Assembly (NCBI GenBank): GCA_038147155.1
Contig: JAYQTA010000005.1
Coordinates: 94,955-158,954, forward strand
Direction of reading: 5' to 3'
Source of the DNA: Australimonas brisbanensis
GTDB lineage: Bacteria > Chloroflexota > Dehalococcoidia > Lucifugimonadales > Australimonadaceae
Length of the DNA stretch: 64,000 nucleotides
Under the pieces are notes generated by a model. That model had not been told where the DNA came from, did not search any database, and saw only the letters and a program-made list of their open reading frames with translations. Position numbers and translations under genes: made by a program. Shown piece after piece: positions 43,988-52,302 of the stretch; position 1 is the stretch's first letter, and every line of letters starts with the position of its first letter.

Positions 43988-44745
43988 CGCTGCGCCTCGC
44001 CTGGTTCACCGCTGGCCGCGGGGCCGGTTCGCGCGGCATGTTCGAGCGCGCCGTCGCCGCCATCGCCGACGGCTCCCTGGACGCCGAGATAGCGGTGGTG
44101 TTCCTGCAGCGTGAGCGCGGCGAGGGTGAGGGGAGCGATGCCTTCATGGACCGCGCCGCCGCCCTGGGCATCCCGGTGGAGACGCTCTCTGCCCGGCGCT
44201 TCCGGGCCGAGCACGGCGGGGCGTTCACGACCCAGGTGCGCGCCGCCTACGACGCGCAGGTGTGGGCACAGGTGGCCCCCCACCAACCCCAGGTGGGCGT
44301 GCTGGCCGGGTATCTGCTCATCATGAGCCCCGCCCTCACCCGCTCGCTCCCCTTCGTGAACCTGCACCCCGCCCTGCCCGATGGGCCCGTGGGGCTGTGG
44401 CAGAAGGTCATCGCCCAGCTCATGGCCGAGGGAGCGCACGAAACGGGGAGCACCGTGTTCCGCGTGACCGAGGAGCTGGACCGGGGCCCGTCCCTCGCCT
44501 ACACCCGGGTGGGGCTGCGTGGGACCGCGTTCGACGCGCTTTGGGCCGACCAGGCCGCGCACCAGCCCGCCGATGAGGGAGGCGCGCTGTTCGACGCCAT
44601 CCGCGCTGCGGGCGTGCGCCGCGAGCCGGAGTTGCTGGTGCAGACGCTGCGGGCCCTGGCCGACGGACGCATGGACATCGAGGGGCGCTCCGGCGCGCTG
44701 GACCTGACCACGCAGGTGGAGGCCGCGCTGGAGGGACGGAGCTAA
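43984..44745 (+). CDS. Formyltransferase-fold protein (PurN/Fmt-like)
   Basis: A 253-aa protein starting VTLRLAWFTAGRGAGSRGM. The core resembles the formyl transferase domain: VGVLAGYLLIMSPAL, FVNLHPALPDGPVG with the catalytic Asn-x-His, and TEELDRGPSLAY with the conserved Asp. The usual HPSLLP is HPALPD. It lacks the Fmt C-terminal domain and is longer than PurN (~200 aa). Glycinamide ribonucleotide transformylase or another formyl transfer is possible. GTG start overlaps the PHP gene stop; it is convergent with the 44742 gene, whose stop overlaps by 4 nt. Confidence 0.75.
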   Translation: MTLRLAWFTAGRGAGSRGMFERAVAAIADGSLDAEIAVVFLQRERGEGEGSDAFMDRAAALGIPVETLSARRFRAEHGGAFTTQVRAAYDAQVWAQVAPHQPQVGVLAGYLLIMSPALTRSLPFVNLHPALPDGPVGLWQKVIAQLMAEGAHETGSTVFRVTEELDRGPSLAYTRVGLRGTAFDALWADQAAHQPADEGGALFDAIRAAGVRREPELLVQTLRALADGRMDIEGRSGALDLTTQVEAALEGRS

Positions 44746-45319
44746 CGCCCTAGGCGCAGCCCGCCCACCCGCAGCGGGAAGACCCCGCGCAGGCGGCCCA
44801 CCAGCGTGTTGACCACTACCAGCTCCACGGCGAACAGCGCGCGGCCTGCGACCATCAGCACCAGGGCCTCGGGCAACGTGTCCACCACCCACGGGCCCAT
44901 GTTCAGCGCATCGAAGCGGTAGAGGACCGGCGCCGCGATGAGCGCCGCAGGCACCACCACCGCCGCCACCGCCATGGTGAACCCTGCCACGCCCAGACCG
45001 AAGCCCACCGGCAGCGCCAATGCCGCCACCCCCATTAAGAGCATGTAACGCACGTAGCTCAAGGGGCTCGTCAGCACACCCACCATGCCCGCACCTCCCG
45101 TATTCATCCCCGCCTCCAATCGCCACACCACGTCCGCCGGTGCCCCGCGCGCGCACCGCGCCACCAGACCCCACGCGCCACCGGCCTGCGGGTCGCGCAG
45201 GTGCTCGTACGCGTCCGAGGCGACCTCGCGCATGCGCTCCGTGGGACCGCGGCGGGCAGTCCCCGCACGTACAGCCACACCCACCCCCGCACCAGCCGGG
45301 CTGCCATGCGCACGCTCAT
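44742..45319 (-). CDS. Membrane protein partnered with PadR (one frameshift)
   Basis: ATG 45319 overlaps the PadR stop (ATGA). The first ~20 codons give MSVRMAARLVRGWVWLYVRGL, then the coding sense moves to another frame near 45245-45262 and continues as PTERMREVASDAYEHLRD, DVVWRLEAG and three or four hydrophobic segments to GGLRLGR. One indel reconciles both parts into a ~190-aa protein. The RMREVASDxYEH and ADVVWRLE motifs recall membrane proteins often encoded next to PadR regulators. Function unknown; the indel could be error or real. Confidence 0.65.
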
Positions 45320-45666
45320 GCGGGCCGCTCCTGCAGGCGCGGCTGCCCCGCGACGGTGCGCCCTGCGGCGGTGGTGGCGCGCACGCCGTCCGGGGTCAGC
45401 CGATAGAGGCGCCGCATCGGCCGCCCCGCCTGGGCGGCCTCGGCCGGGTCCTCCCACGCACTGACCAGGAGGCCGTCTGCCGTCAGGCGCGCCAGGGCCC
45501 GGTAGAGCGTGCCCTGTGCGGTGAGCGTCCGGGCCTGGGCACCCTGCGCCATCTCCTTGGCGATGAGGAACCCGTGGAACTCCCCCTCCCCGCGCGCCCG
45601 CAGGTGCAGCGCGGCGGTGAGGATCTGCGCCTCTATCGGCCTGAGCACTCCCTGCTTGCGTCGCAT
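45316..45666 (-). CDS. PadR-family transcriptional regulator
   Basis: A 116-aa winged-helix protein. LRPIEAQILTAAL, HGFLIAKEM and TLTAQGTLYRALARLTADGLL form the wHTH typical of PadR, followed by GRPMRRLYRLTPDGVRA, the wing. It lacks the long C-terminal helix of larger PadR proteins. ATG 45666 lies only 6 nt from a perfect TATAAT, so translation is probably leaderless. A 14-bp palindrome lies between its -35 and -10, suggesting self-repression. The next gene is the membrane protein it likely controls. Confidence 0.88.
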   Translation of the reverse strand: MRRKQGVLRPIEAQILTAALHLRARGEGEFHGFLIAKEMAQGAQARTLTAQGTLYRALARLTADGLLVSAWEDPAEAAQAGRPMRRLYRLTPDGVRATTAAGRTVAGQPRLQERPA

Positions 45667-45672
45667 GTGAGT

Positions 45673-45700
45673 ATTATACGCATATATATGCGCTTAACAA
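45673..45700 (-). promoter_or_regulatory. padR promoter with embedded palindromic operator
   Basis: TTGTTA (45700-45695) and TATAAT (45678-45673) are 16 bp apart. The spacer holds the perfect palindrome CGCATATATATGCG (45679-45692), AT-rich in a very GC-rich genome. Binding there would block RNA polymerase, as expected for PadR autoregulation. Confidence 0.8.
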
Positions 45701-45716
45701 GAGGCAGCCCAGCAGG

Positions 45717-45740
45717 AGGCCGGGGCGGTTGCCCCGGCCT
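45717..45740 (-). terminator. Stem-loop after clpX
   Basis: Ten perfect base pairs (AGGCCGGGGC / GCCCCGGCCT) with a 4-nt loop lie 30 nt past the clpX stop. There is no T run on the minus strand. Confidence 0.6.
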
Positions 45741-45769
45741 GTGCGTACGTGGGTCGCGGGAACAGCGCC

Positions 45770-47068
45770 CTAGGCGCTCTTGGCGTCGCCCCGGCGGGGG
45801 TGGATCTCCACCACCTGGCCGGAGGAGGAGAGCAGGCGAGGCGTGCCCAGCCGCCCGTGCCCATCGGTGTCGATGAGGCAGCGGGTGACGCCCTCCAGCG
45901 TGGGGAGCTCGAACATCACGTCCACCAGCGCCTCCTCGATGATGGAGCGCAGGCCCCGTGCGCCCGTCTTGCGGGCGATGGCCTGCTCCGAGGCGGCCTC
46001 CAGGGCGGCGGGGGTGAACACCAGCTCGACCCCGTCCAGGGCGAACAGGTGCTGGAACTGCTTCACCACCGCGTTCTTGGGCTCCGTGAGCACCCGCACC
46101 ATGGCGGCCCTGTCCAGACCGTGCAGGCTCACGCACACCGGCAGGCGGCCGATGAGCTCCGGGATGAACCCGTAGGAGAGCAGGTCGTCGGAGTCCACGT
46201 TGGAGCGGATGTCGTCCTTGGCATCCGAGGCGGACTCACCACCGTGGAAGCCGATGCGGTGGTTGGACATGATGCGGCGGGCGATCACCTGCTCGATGCC
46301 CTCGAAGGCGCCGCCGCAGATGAACAGGATGTTGTCGGTGCGCAGCTGGATGAACTCCTGCTGCGGGTGCTTGCGCCCGCCCTGGGGCGGCACGTTGGCC
46401 AGGCACCCCTCGATGAGCTTGAGCAGCGCCTGCTGCACCCCCTCGCCCGAAACGTCGCGGGTGATGGACGGGTTGGAGCTCTTGCGCGCCAGCTTGTCGA
46501 TCTCGTCGATGTAGATGATGCCGTGCTCGGCGCGGGCGGTGTCGTAGTCCGCGGCCTGCACCAGCCGCAGCAGGATATTTTCCACGTCCTCGCCCACGTA
46601 CCCCGCCTCGGTGAGGGAGGTGGCGTCGGCGATGGCGAAGGGCACATCCAGGATCTTGGCCAGGGTCTGGGCCAGGAGGGTCTTGCCGGAGCCCGTGGGG
46701 CCCACCAGCAGGATGTTGGACTTCTGGATCTCCACCTCATTGGAGACGGCGTTGGACCAAACGCGCTTGTAGTGGTTGTAGACCGCCACGGAGAGCACGC
46801 GCTTGGCCTGCTCCTGGCCCACCACGTACTCGTCGAGACGCTCGGCTATCTCCCGGGGGGAGAGCCCGCGCGAGGGGAGTGCCGGTGCGGCAGGTGCGGA
46901 CGAGGAGGAACTCTCCTCGGTGATGATCTGCTGACAGAGGCGCACGCACTCGTCGCAGATGAACACCCGGCCAGGGCCCGCGATGAGCCGCTTGACGGCG
47001 GTCTGGTTCTTGCCGCAGAAGGAGCACACGTGCTCCCCCTTGCCATTACCGGCGGGATTGCTAGGCAT
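45770..47068 (-). CDS. clpX: ATP-dependent Clp protease unfoldase subunit ClpX
   Basis: A 432-aa AAA+ unfoldase that feeds substrates to ClpP. The N-terminal zinc-binding domain has Cys15, Cys18, Cys38 and Cys41. Walker A is GPTGSGKT (123-130), and the Walker B region is TARAEHGIIYIDEIDKLARK. The IGF loop that docks to ClpP is present within HRIGFHG (near residue 273), and RALSPGRY-like pore and sensor-2 regions follow. Ser/Ala-rich linker at 52-65. It follows clpP by 37 nt in a tig-clpP-clpX unit. Confidence 0.96.
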   Translation of the reverse strand: MPSNPAGNGKGEHVCSFCGKNQTAVKRLIAGPGRVFICDECVRLCQQIITEESSSSSAPAAPALPSRGLSPREIAERLDEYVVGQEQAKRVLSVAVYNHYKRVWSNAVSNEVEIQKSNILLVGPTGSGKTLLAQTLAKILDVPFAIADATSLTEAGYVGEDVENILLRLVQAADYDTARAEHGIIYIDEIDKLARKSSNPSITRDVSGEGVQQALLKLIEGCLANVPPQGGRKHPQQEFIQLRTDNILFICGGAFEGIEQVIARRIMSNHRIGFHGGESASDAKDDIRSNVDSDDLLSYGFIPELIGRLPVCVSLHGLDRAAMVRVLTEPKNAVVKQFQHLFALDGVELVFTPAALEAASEQAIARKTGARGLRSIIEEALVDVMFELPTLEGVTRCLIDTDGHGRLGTPRLLSSSGQVVEIHPRRGDAKSA

Positions 47069-47105
47069 GTTGGCCGTCCTCCCGAGGTCGCGTTGCGAGC
47101 GTGGG

Positions 47106-47756
47106 CTAGGCGCCCTTCACCGGGGTGCCGAGCACCTCGTCCACCAGCCCGTACTCCTTGGCGTCCAGTGCGGGCAGGTAGTAGTCGCGGTCCGAGTCAC
47201 GGGCGATCTTCTCGTAGCTCTGCCCCGTGTGCTTGGACATGATCGTCCGGATGACGTCCTGCACGCGCAGGATCTCCCGGGCGGCGATCTCGATGTCCGA
47301 TGCCTGGCCCTGGGCCCCGCCCAACGCCTGGTGCATGTGAATCGTGGAGTTGGCCAGGGCGAAGCGCTTGCCCGCCGCACCCGCGCACAGCAGCACGGTG
47401 CCCATGGAGGCGGCCATGCCCACACAGATGGTGGACACGTCGGGCTTGATCAGCTGCATCGTGTCGTAGATGGCCAGACCCGAGGTGATGACCCCACCCG
47501 GGCTGTTGATGTACAGGTGGATGTCCTTGTCAGGGTCCTCGCGCTCCAGGTAGAGCAGCTGGGCCACGATGAGGTTGGCGATCTGGTCGTTGATGCCAGA
47601 GCCCAGGTAGATGATGCGCTCCTTGAGCAGCATCGAGAAGATGTCGTACGCGCGCTCGCCGCGGGCGCCGGTCTCGATGACCATGGGAACCATGGCCTCG
47701 GGGCGGGTGAGCGAGCTTTCGGCTCCCAGGGGGCCGTGCAGGGGCCAGTTGTTCAT
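47106..47756 (-). CDS. clpP: ATP-dependent Clp protease proteolytic subunit ClpP
   Basis: A 216-aa serine protease forming the barrel of Clp. The triad is Ser117 (GMAASMG), His142 (HMHQALGG) and Asp191 (DSDRDYYL). The N-terminal ~20 residues are a propeptide-like leader. ATG 47756 overlaps the tig stop by one base (TGATG) and has GGAGGC 9-10 nt upstream; GTG 47759 is an in-frame alternative. Translational coupling to tig is likely. Confidence 0.96.
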   Translation of the reverse strand: MNNWPLHGPLGAESSLTRPEAMVPMVIETGARGERAYDIFSMLLKERIIYLGSGINDQIANLIVAQLLYLEREDPDKDIHLYINSPGGVITSGLAIYDTMQLIKPDVSTICVGMAASMGTVLLCAGAAGKRFALANSTIHMHQALGGAQGQASDIEIAAREILRVQDVIRTIMSKHTGQSYEKIARDSDRDYYLPALDAKEYGLVDEVLGTPVKGA

Positions 47757-49198
47757 CACTTGCTGCCTCCAGCCTTCTTCCCGCCGGCGGCGGGGCTCTT
47801 GCGGGCGCGGGGTTTGGCGGAGGTCTCAGCCTCCGCGTCCCCGGAGTCCTTGGGGGCGCTCTTGGCCTTGGCGGCAGCGCGCTTGGGCTTGGCGCCGTCC
47901 TCCTGGCCGGAGATGCCCGTCAGGAATTCGATGGCCTTGCGGTTCACCAGGATGCGCCGGATGGAGTCGCGGCGTTCCGGGTCGGCGAAGAGCTTGCGCA
48001 CCTCATCCACCTCCGCCCCGTTCTCGGTGGCGATGGTGTCGATCTCCGCCTCCACGTCCTCTTCGGTGGCCTCCAAGGCCTGCTTCTCAGCCACCACCCG
48101 CAGCAGGTGGGCGCGCTTGACGCGCTCCTCCACCTTGGGGCGGGCGTCCTCGTGGCGCTCCTCGTCCGACATGCCCTGCCAGGCGAGGAACTGCTGGTAG
48201 TCCTCCAGGGAGAAGCGCCCAGACTGGATGCGCTCCTCCTGGTCGTGGACGTAGTGCTCGAGCTCATGCTCGATGAGGATGGGCGAGATCTCGAAGCTGG
48301 CCACCTCCACCATGGCGGAGAGGGTGGCGTCCTCGTGGGTGGCGGAGGCGTTGCGCGCGGCCTGCCCGCTCATGTCTGAGCGGATGCGCTCCTTCAGCGC
48401 CTCCAGGGAGTCGAAGCCGTCGCCCACGCCCTTGGCGAACTCGTCGTCCAGGGCCGGCAGCTCCTTGCGCTTGATGGAATGGGCCGTGGCGACGACGTGG
48501 GCCGTCTTGCCCGCCAGCTCGACGTTGTCGAAATCGGCGGGGACCTCGACGGTGGTCTCCCGCTCCACGCCTTCCTCCAGGCCCACCAGGGCCTCGTCGA
48601 AGCCGGGGATGGGGTACTGGCCGCCGGTGCGGGGGATGTAGTCGGACTCCTCGGAGCGGACGAACTCCTTGCGCTCGCCGTCTTGCTCCGTCCAGCCCAC
48701 CACCGTCAGGTTTACCAGGTCGTCCTCGCGGACGGGGCCCTTGGCCGGCTCCCACACGGCCTGCTCGGCGCGCACGCGCTCCAGCAGGCTGTCCACCTGG
48801 GACTCGTCGATGGCCGCTTCCTCTCGGGCCACGCGCACCGTCTCATACGAGCCCAGGTCAACGGACGGCACCAGGGGCACCGTGGCGGTGAACTTGGGCG
48901 GGTCGAACTCCTCCAAGTTGATCTGGGGGATGCCACCGATGTCGATGGACTGCTCGTCGACGGCCCTGTAGGTGAGCTCCTGCACCAGCGAGTCCATGGA
49001 CTCGTTCAGCAGGTAGGCCCGTCCGTACAGCTGCTCGACGATGCGTCGCGGGGCCTTCCCCTTGCGGAAGCCGGGGATGTTGACCCGGCGCACCACCTGT
49101 TTGTAGGCGCGGTCCAGGTAGGGTTCGACGTCGGCAGGATCGAGTTCGATCGTCAGCACCGCTTCACGCGGCGCTCGCTCCTCGGCGGAAATCTTCAC
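47756..49198 (-). CDS. tig: Trigger factor (ribosome-associated chaperone)
   Basis: A 480-aa chaperone and peptidyl-prolyl isomerase. The ribosome-docking signature is in NIPGFRKGKAPRRIVEQLYG; the FKBP-like domain follows (about 160-250), then the helical C-terminal domain. The tail of ~50 residues is rich in Lys, Ala, Pro and Ser, longer than in E. coli and probably disordered. GTG 49198 is chosen because AAGGTG lies 5 nt upstream; GTG 49204 is an alternative two codons earlier. Minus-strand TATACA near 49238-49233 is a likely -10. Heads tig-clpP-clpX. Confidence 0.94.
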   Translation of the reverse strand: MKISAEERAPREAVLTIELDPADVEPYLDRAYKQVVRRVNIPGFRKGKAPRRIVEQLYGRAYLLNESMDSLVQELTYRAVDEQSIDIGGIPQINLEEFDPPKFTATVPLVPSVDLGSYETVRVAREEAAIDESQVDSLLERVRAEQAVWEPAKGPVREDDLVNLTVVGWTEQDGERKEFVRSEESDYIPRTGGQYPIPGFDEALVGLEEGVERETTVEVPADFDNVELAGKTAHVVATAHSIKRKELPALDDEFAKGVGDGFDSLEALKERIRSDMSGQAARNASATHEDATLSAMVEVASFEISPILIEHELEHYVHDQEERIQSGRFSLEDYQQFLAWQGMSDEERHEDARPKVEERVKRAHLLRVVAEKQALEATEEDVEAEIDTIATENGAEVDEVRKLFADPERRDSIRRILVNRKAIEFLTGISGQEDGAKPKRAAAKAKSAPKDSGDAEAETSAKPRARKSPAAGGKKAGGSK

Positions 49199-49262
49199 GC
49201 GCACACCTTGCTCATTCGTCTCTAACCCTGATGTATAACACGCACCCCCCTACGGCAAAAGA

Positions 49263-49297
49263 CTTGACAAACCATGTTCACCCGTGTGGGTGAGGCG
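49263..49297 (+). promoter_or_regulatory. -35-like element and short inverted repeat between tig and the 77-aa gene
   Basis: TTGACA at 49263-49268 points rightward, and TTCACCCGTGTGGGTGA (a 6-bp stem TCACCC/GGGTGA) sits where the spacer and -10 would be. No good -10 was found, so it may be a regulatory site rather than a full promoter. Confidence 0.35.
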
Positions 49298-49380
49298 CGG
49301 CGCGCCCCCGCGCGCTGGCACCGGCCAGGGCCGATACGGTAGAGTGAGGGGTGCCCGTTCCCCGCTCCGGAGGTGAGACC

Positions 49381-49614
49381 GTGATCGCCTTGATCCGCCT
49401 GCTGCTGCGCTTCCTCTGGCTCGCCATCTTCGTGCTGGGCGTGCGCCGCGCCGTGGAGATCGTCCGCGAGGGACTCGACGGGCTGGTGGACCGGGTCGAG
49501 GAGGGCGAGGCGGGGCCGCTGGAGCAGGCTTTGGTGCGCCTGCACGAGGCGCTGCACCGGCGTCAGGCCCACCGTGCCGCCGAGGCGGCCCCTGGCCCTC
49601 TGGGCGAGATGTAG
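49381..49614 (+). CDS. Small membrane-anchored hypothetical protein (77 aa)
   Basis: Starts GTG 49381 with CGGAGGTGAG 4-13 nt upstream. The N-terminal ~20 residues are a strongly hydrophobic helix (LLRFLWLAIFVLGV); the rest is an amphipathic, Arg/Glu-rich helix likely to lie in the cytoplasm. It sits 39 bp before aspS on the same strand. Unknown family; an open frame with good ribosome site and normal codon use supports it as real. Confidence 0.65.
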   Translation: MIALIRLLLRFLWLAIFVLGVRRAVEIVREGLDGLVDRVEEGEAGPLEQALVRLHEALHRRQAHRAAEAAPGPLGEM

Positions 49615-49653
49615 CCCCGCTCCCCACACCCTTCCGCGTAAGGACATACCCCC

Positions 49654-51468
49654 GTGCTCAAGTCCATCGCCTGCGGAGACCTGCGCCCCGAGATCCAGGG
49701 CCAGGAGGTCACCCTTGCCGGCTGGGTGAACCGGCGCCGCGACCACGGTGGGCTGATCTTCATCGACCTGCGTGATGCCACCGGGCTGGTGCAGGTGGTC
49801 TTCCACCCGAAGGACGCCCCGGAGGCCTTCGCCACCGCAGACCGCTTCCGGGCCGAATGGGTGGTGCAGGTGCGCGGGACGGTGCGCCCCCGACCGGAGG
49901 GCACGGTGAACCCCAACCTGCCCACGGGCGCCGTGGAGGTGGTGGGGGCCGAGGCCACGGTGCTGAACCAGGCCAAGACCCCGCCCTTCGACGTGAGCCA
50001 GGACAGCCCCGTAGACGAGCTGCTGCGCCTGCGCTACCGCTACCTGGACCTGCGCCGTCCGGCGATGCGCGCTAACCTGCGCCTGCGCCACCGGGTGGTG
50101 AAGTTCATCCGCGACTACCTGGATGAGCGCGGCTTCATCGAGGTGGAGACGCCCATCCTCATCAAGTCCACCCCCGAAGGGGCGCGCGACTTCCTGGTGC
50201 CCTCCCGCATGCACCCCGGCACCTTCTACGCGCTGCCGCAGTCGCCCCAGCAGCTCAAGCAGCTGCTGATGGTGGCGGGGACCGACCGCTACTTCCAGAT
50301 TGCCCGCTGCTTCCGGGACGAGGACCTGCGGGCCGACCGCCAGCCGGAGTTCACCCAACTGGACCTGGAGATGGCGTTCGTTGAGCCGCAGGACGTCATC
50401 GAACTGATGGTCGACCTGTACGCCAAGCTCACCGCCGAGCTCGCACCCCACAAGCGGATGCTGCCCGTGGCTCGGCTCACCTACGCCGAGGCCATGGCCC
50501 GCTTCGGCTCTGACAAGCCCGACATGCGCTTCGGCATGGAGATCGCCGACTGCACCGAGCAGGTGCGCAACACCCCCTTCCAGGTCTTCGCCAACGTGGT
50601 GGCGGGCGGCGGGGTGGTGAAGGGCATCAGCGCACCGGGCATGGCGGGGATACCCCGGCGCCAGGCGGACGAACTGATCACTCTGGCCCGTTCCAACGGT
50701 GCCTCCGGCCTGGTGACCATCGCCCTGGATGAGTCGGCCGGCTCCCTGGACGCGCTGACCACCGAGCACATCCGCACCCCGGCCAAGGCGCTCACCCTGG
50801 ACGAGGTGCGCGCCATTGCGCAGGCCACGGGCGCGGGGCCGGGCGATCTGGTGCTGCTGGCCGCCGGGCCCCAGGCCACGGTGGAGCATGTGCTGGGACA
50901 ACTGCGCCTGCACATGGGCGAGCGGCTGGGCCTGACGGACCCAAACACCCTCGCCTTCTGCGTGGTGACCGACTTCCCCCTGCTGGAGTGGAACGAGGAC
51001 GCGGGACGCTGGTTCGCCATGCACCACCCCTTCACCTCCCCCACCGACGCCTCGTGGGAGGCGCTGGCCTCCGACCCCGGCAGGGCGACGGCCAAGGCGT
51101 ACGATCTGGCCTGCAACGGCTCGGAGCTGGCCGGTGGGTCGGTGCGTATCCACCGGCGCGAGCAGCAGGAACAGCTATTCAACGTGCTGGGCTATCGGTC
51201 GGAGCAGGTCAACGAGCTCTTCGGCCACCTGCTGGAGGCCTTCGAGTTCGGCGCGCCGCCCCACGGCGGCTTCGCGGGCGGCATCGACCGGTTGGTGGTG
51301 ACGCTGGCGGACGGCGCTGAGTCCATACGCGATGCCATCGCCTTCCCCAAGACCCAGGCGGGGGTTGACCCGCTGTTCGGCGCGCCCTCCACGGTGGAGA
51401 CGGCCCAGCTGGACGAATTGCACGTGGCCCTCAAGCCCCCGCCCGAACAGCCGGCCAAGGGGCGCTGA
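49654..51468 (+). CDS. aspS: Aspartyl-tRNA synthetase, probably non-discriminating (Asp/Asn)
   Basis: A 604-aa bacterial-type class IIb synthetase: OB-fold anticodon domain (residues 1-105), catalytic core with motif 2 FRDEDLRADRQPEFTQLD, the GAD insertion (about 290-410), and motif 3 GFAGGIDRLVVTLA. In the anticodon domain the residues that separate bacterial types are His31 (RRRDHGG) and Gly83 (RPEGTVN), the states reported for non-discriminating enzymes that also charge tRNA-Asn; discriminating E. coli enzyme has Leu and Lys. The start is GTG 49654, with TAAGGA upstream. Confidence 0.95.
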   Translation: MLKSIACGDLRPEIQGQEVTLAGWVNRRRDHGGLIFIDLRDATGLVQVVFHPKDAPEAFATADRFRAEWVVQVRGTVRPRPEGTVNPNLPTGAVEVVGAEATVLNQAKTPPFDVSQDSPVDELLRLRYRYLDLRRPAMRANLRLRHRVVKFIRDYLDERGFIEVETPILIKSTPEGARDFLVPSRMHPGTFYALPQSPQQLKQLLMVAGTDRYFQIARCFRDEDLRADRQPEFTQLDLEMAFVEPQDVIELMVDLYAKLTAELAPHKRMLPVARLTYAEAMARFGSDKPDMRFGMEIADCTEQVRNTPFQVFANVVAGGGVVKGISAPGMAGIPRRQADELITLARSNGASGLVTIALDESAGSLDALTTEHIRTPAKALTLDEVRAIAQATGAGPGDLVLLAAGPQATVEHVLGQLRLHMGERLGLTDPNTLAFCVVTDFPLLEWNEDAGRWFAMHHPFTSPTDASWEALASDPGRATAKAYDLACNGSELAGGSVRIHRREQQEQLFNVLGYRSEQVNELFGHLLEAFEFGAPPHGGFAGGIDRLVVTLADGAESIRDAIAFPKTQAGVDPLFGAPSTVETAQLDELHVALKPPPEQPAKGR

Positions 51469-51474
51469 GCGGGT

Positions 51475-52302
51475 ATGGCCGTCGAACTCGCACCCGCCGG
51501 TTTCGCCATGACGGTGCTCGCCGCGGGATGCATCGGCGTGGTGGGGGCCCTGGCGGGGGTGGGCGGCGGCTTCCTGCTGGTGCCGGTGCTGCTGTTCCTG
51601 TACCCGGATTGGGCGCCCGCCTCCATCACCTCCGTCTCCCTGACGGCGGTGCTGATGAACGCGCTGCTCTCGGCCCGCGTCTACGCCCGGCGCGGCCTGC
51701 TGGACAGGCGCACCGCGCTGGTGCTGGCCAGCACGGCGGTGCCCGCGGCCGTGGGCGGGGCGGCGGTGACGGTGAACGCGCCGCGAGGGGCCTTCGAACT
51801 CGCCTTCGGCGCGCTGATGCTGGTGGTGGCGGGGCTGTTCGCGTGGCGCGCGGTCAGCGACCTGGCGGACGCCGCCCTCTCCCTCCCCACGGCGAACCGT
51901 GAGTTCCACGACCGCGCCGGCCAGCACTACCGCTACCGGGTGAACGAGCGCCTCGCCGCCGTGGTGAGCCCCGTTGCCGGCTTCACCTCGGCCTTCTTCG
52001 GCATCGGCGGAGGCGTGCTGCAGATGCCCATCATGGTGCTAGGGCTGCGGGTGCCGGTGCGGGTTGCCGTGGCCACGGCCCACACGGTGCTGGTGGCCAC
52101 CACGGCCACGGCCATGACGGTGCTGGCGGTGGCGGGGCACCTGCTGGATGCCTGGCCCCTGGCGCTGGCGGCGGGCGCGGCCAGCATGGCCGGGGGGTTC
52201 GTGGGCACGCGCCTGGCGCCCCTGGTCTCCCCGCGAACCGTGCTCTGGCTGCTCACCGCCGCGCTGGTGGCGGCGGCGGCCCGCCAACTGTTCGCCGTCT
52301 AG
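51475..52302 (+). CDS. TauE/SafE-family (sulfite exporter-like) membrane permease
   Basis: A 275-aa integral membrane protein with about eight hydrophobic segments and the internal repeat typical of the family: GVVGALAGVGGGFLLVPVLL near the N-terminus and FFGIGGGVLQMPIMVLGL in the middle. Members export sulfite, sulfonates or other organic anions. It starts 6 nt after aspS, so it may be co-transcribed, and its stop overlaps the convergent acyl-CoA synthetase by 4 nt. Substrate unknown. Confidence 0.88.
   Translation: MAVELAPAGFAMTVLAAGCIGVVGALAGVGGGFLLVPVLLFLYPDWAPASITSVSLTAVLMNALLSARVYARRGLLDRRTALVLASTAVPAAVGGAAVTVNAPRGAFELAFGALMLVVAGLFAWRAVSDLADAALSLPTANREFHDRAGQHYRYRVNERLAAVVSPVAGFTSAFFGIGGGVLQMPIMVLGLRVPVRVAVATAHTVLVATTATAMTVLAVAGHLLDAWPLALAAGAASMAGGFVGTRLAPLVSPRTVLWLLTAALVAAAARQLFAV

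Noticed and set aside
49222..51153. 643-codon minus-strand frame opposite aspS
   Set aside because: aspS on the plus strand has all class II motifs; the opposite frame is a codon-usage shadow.
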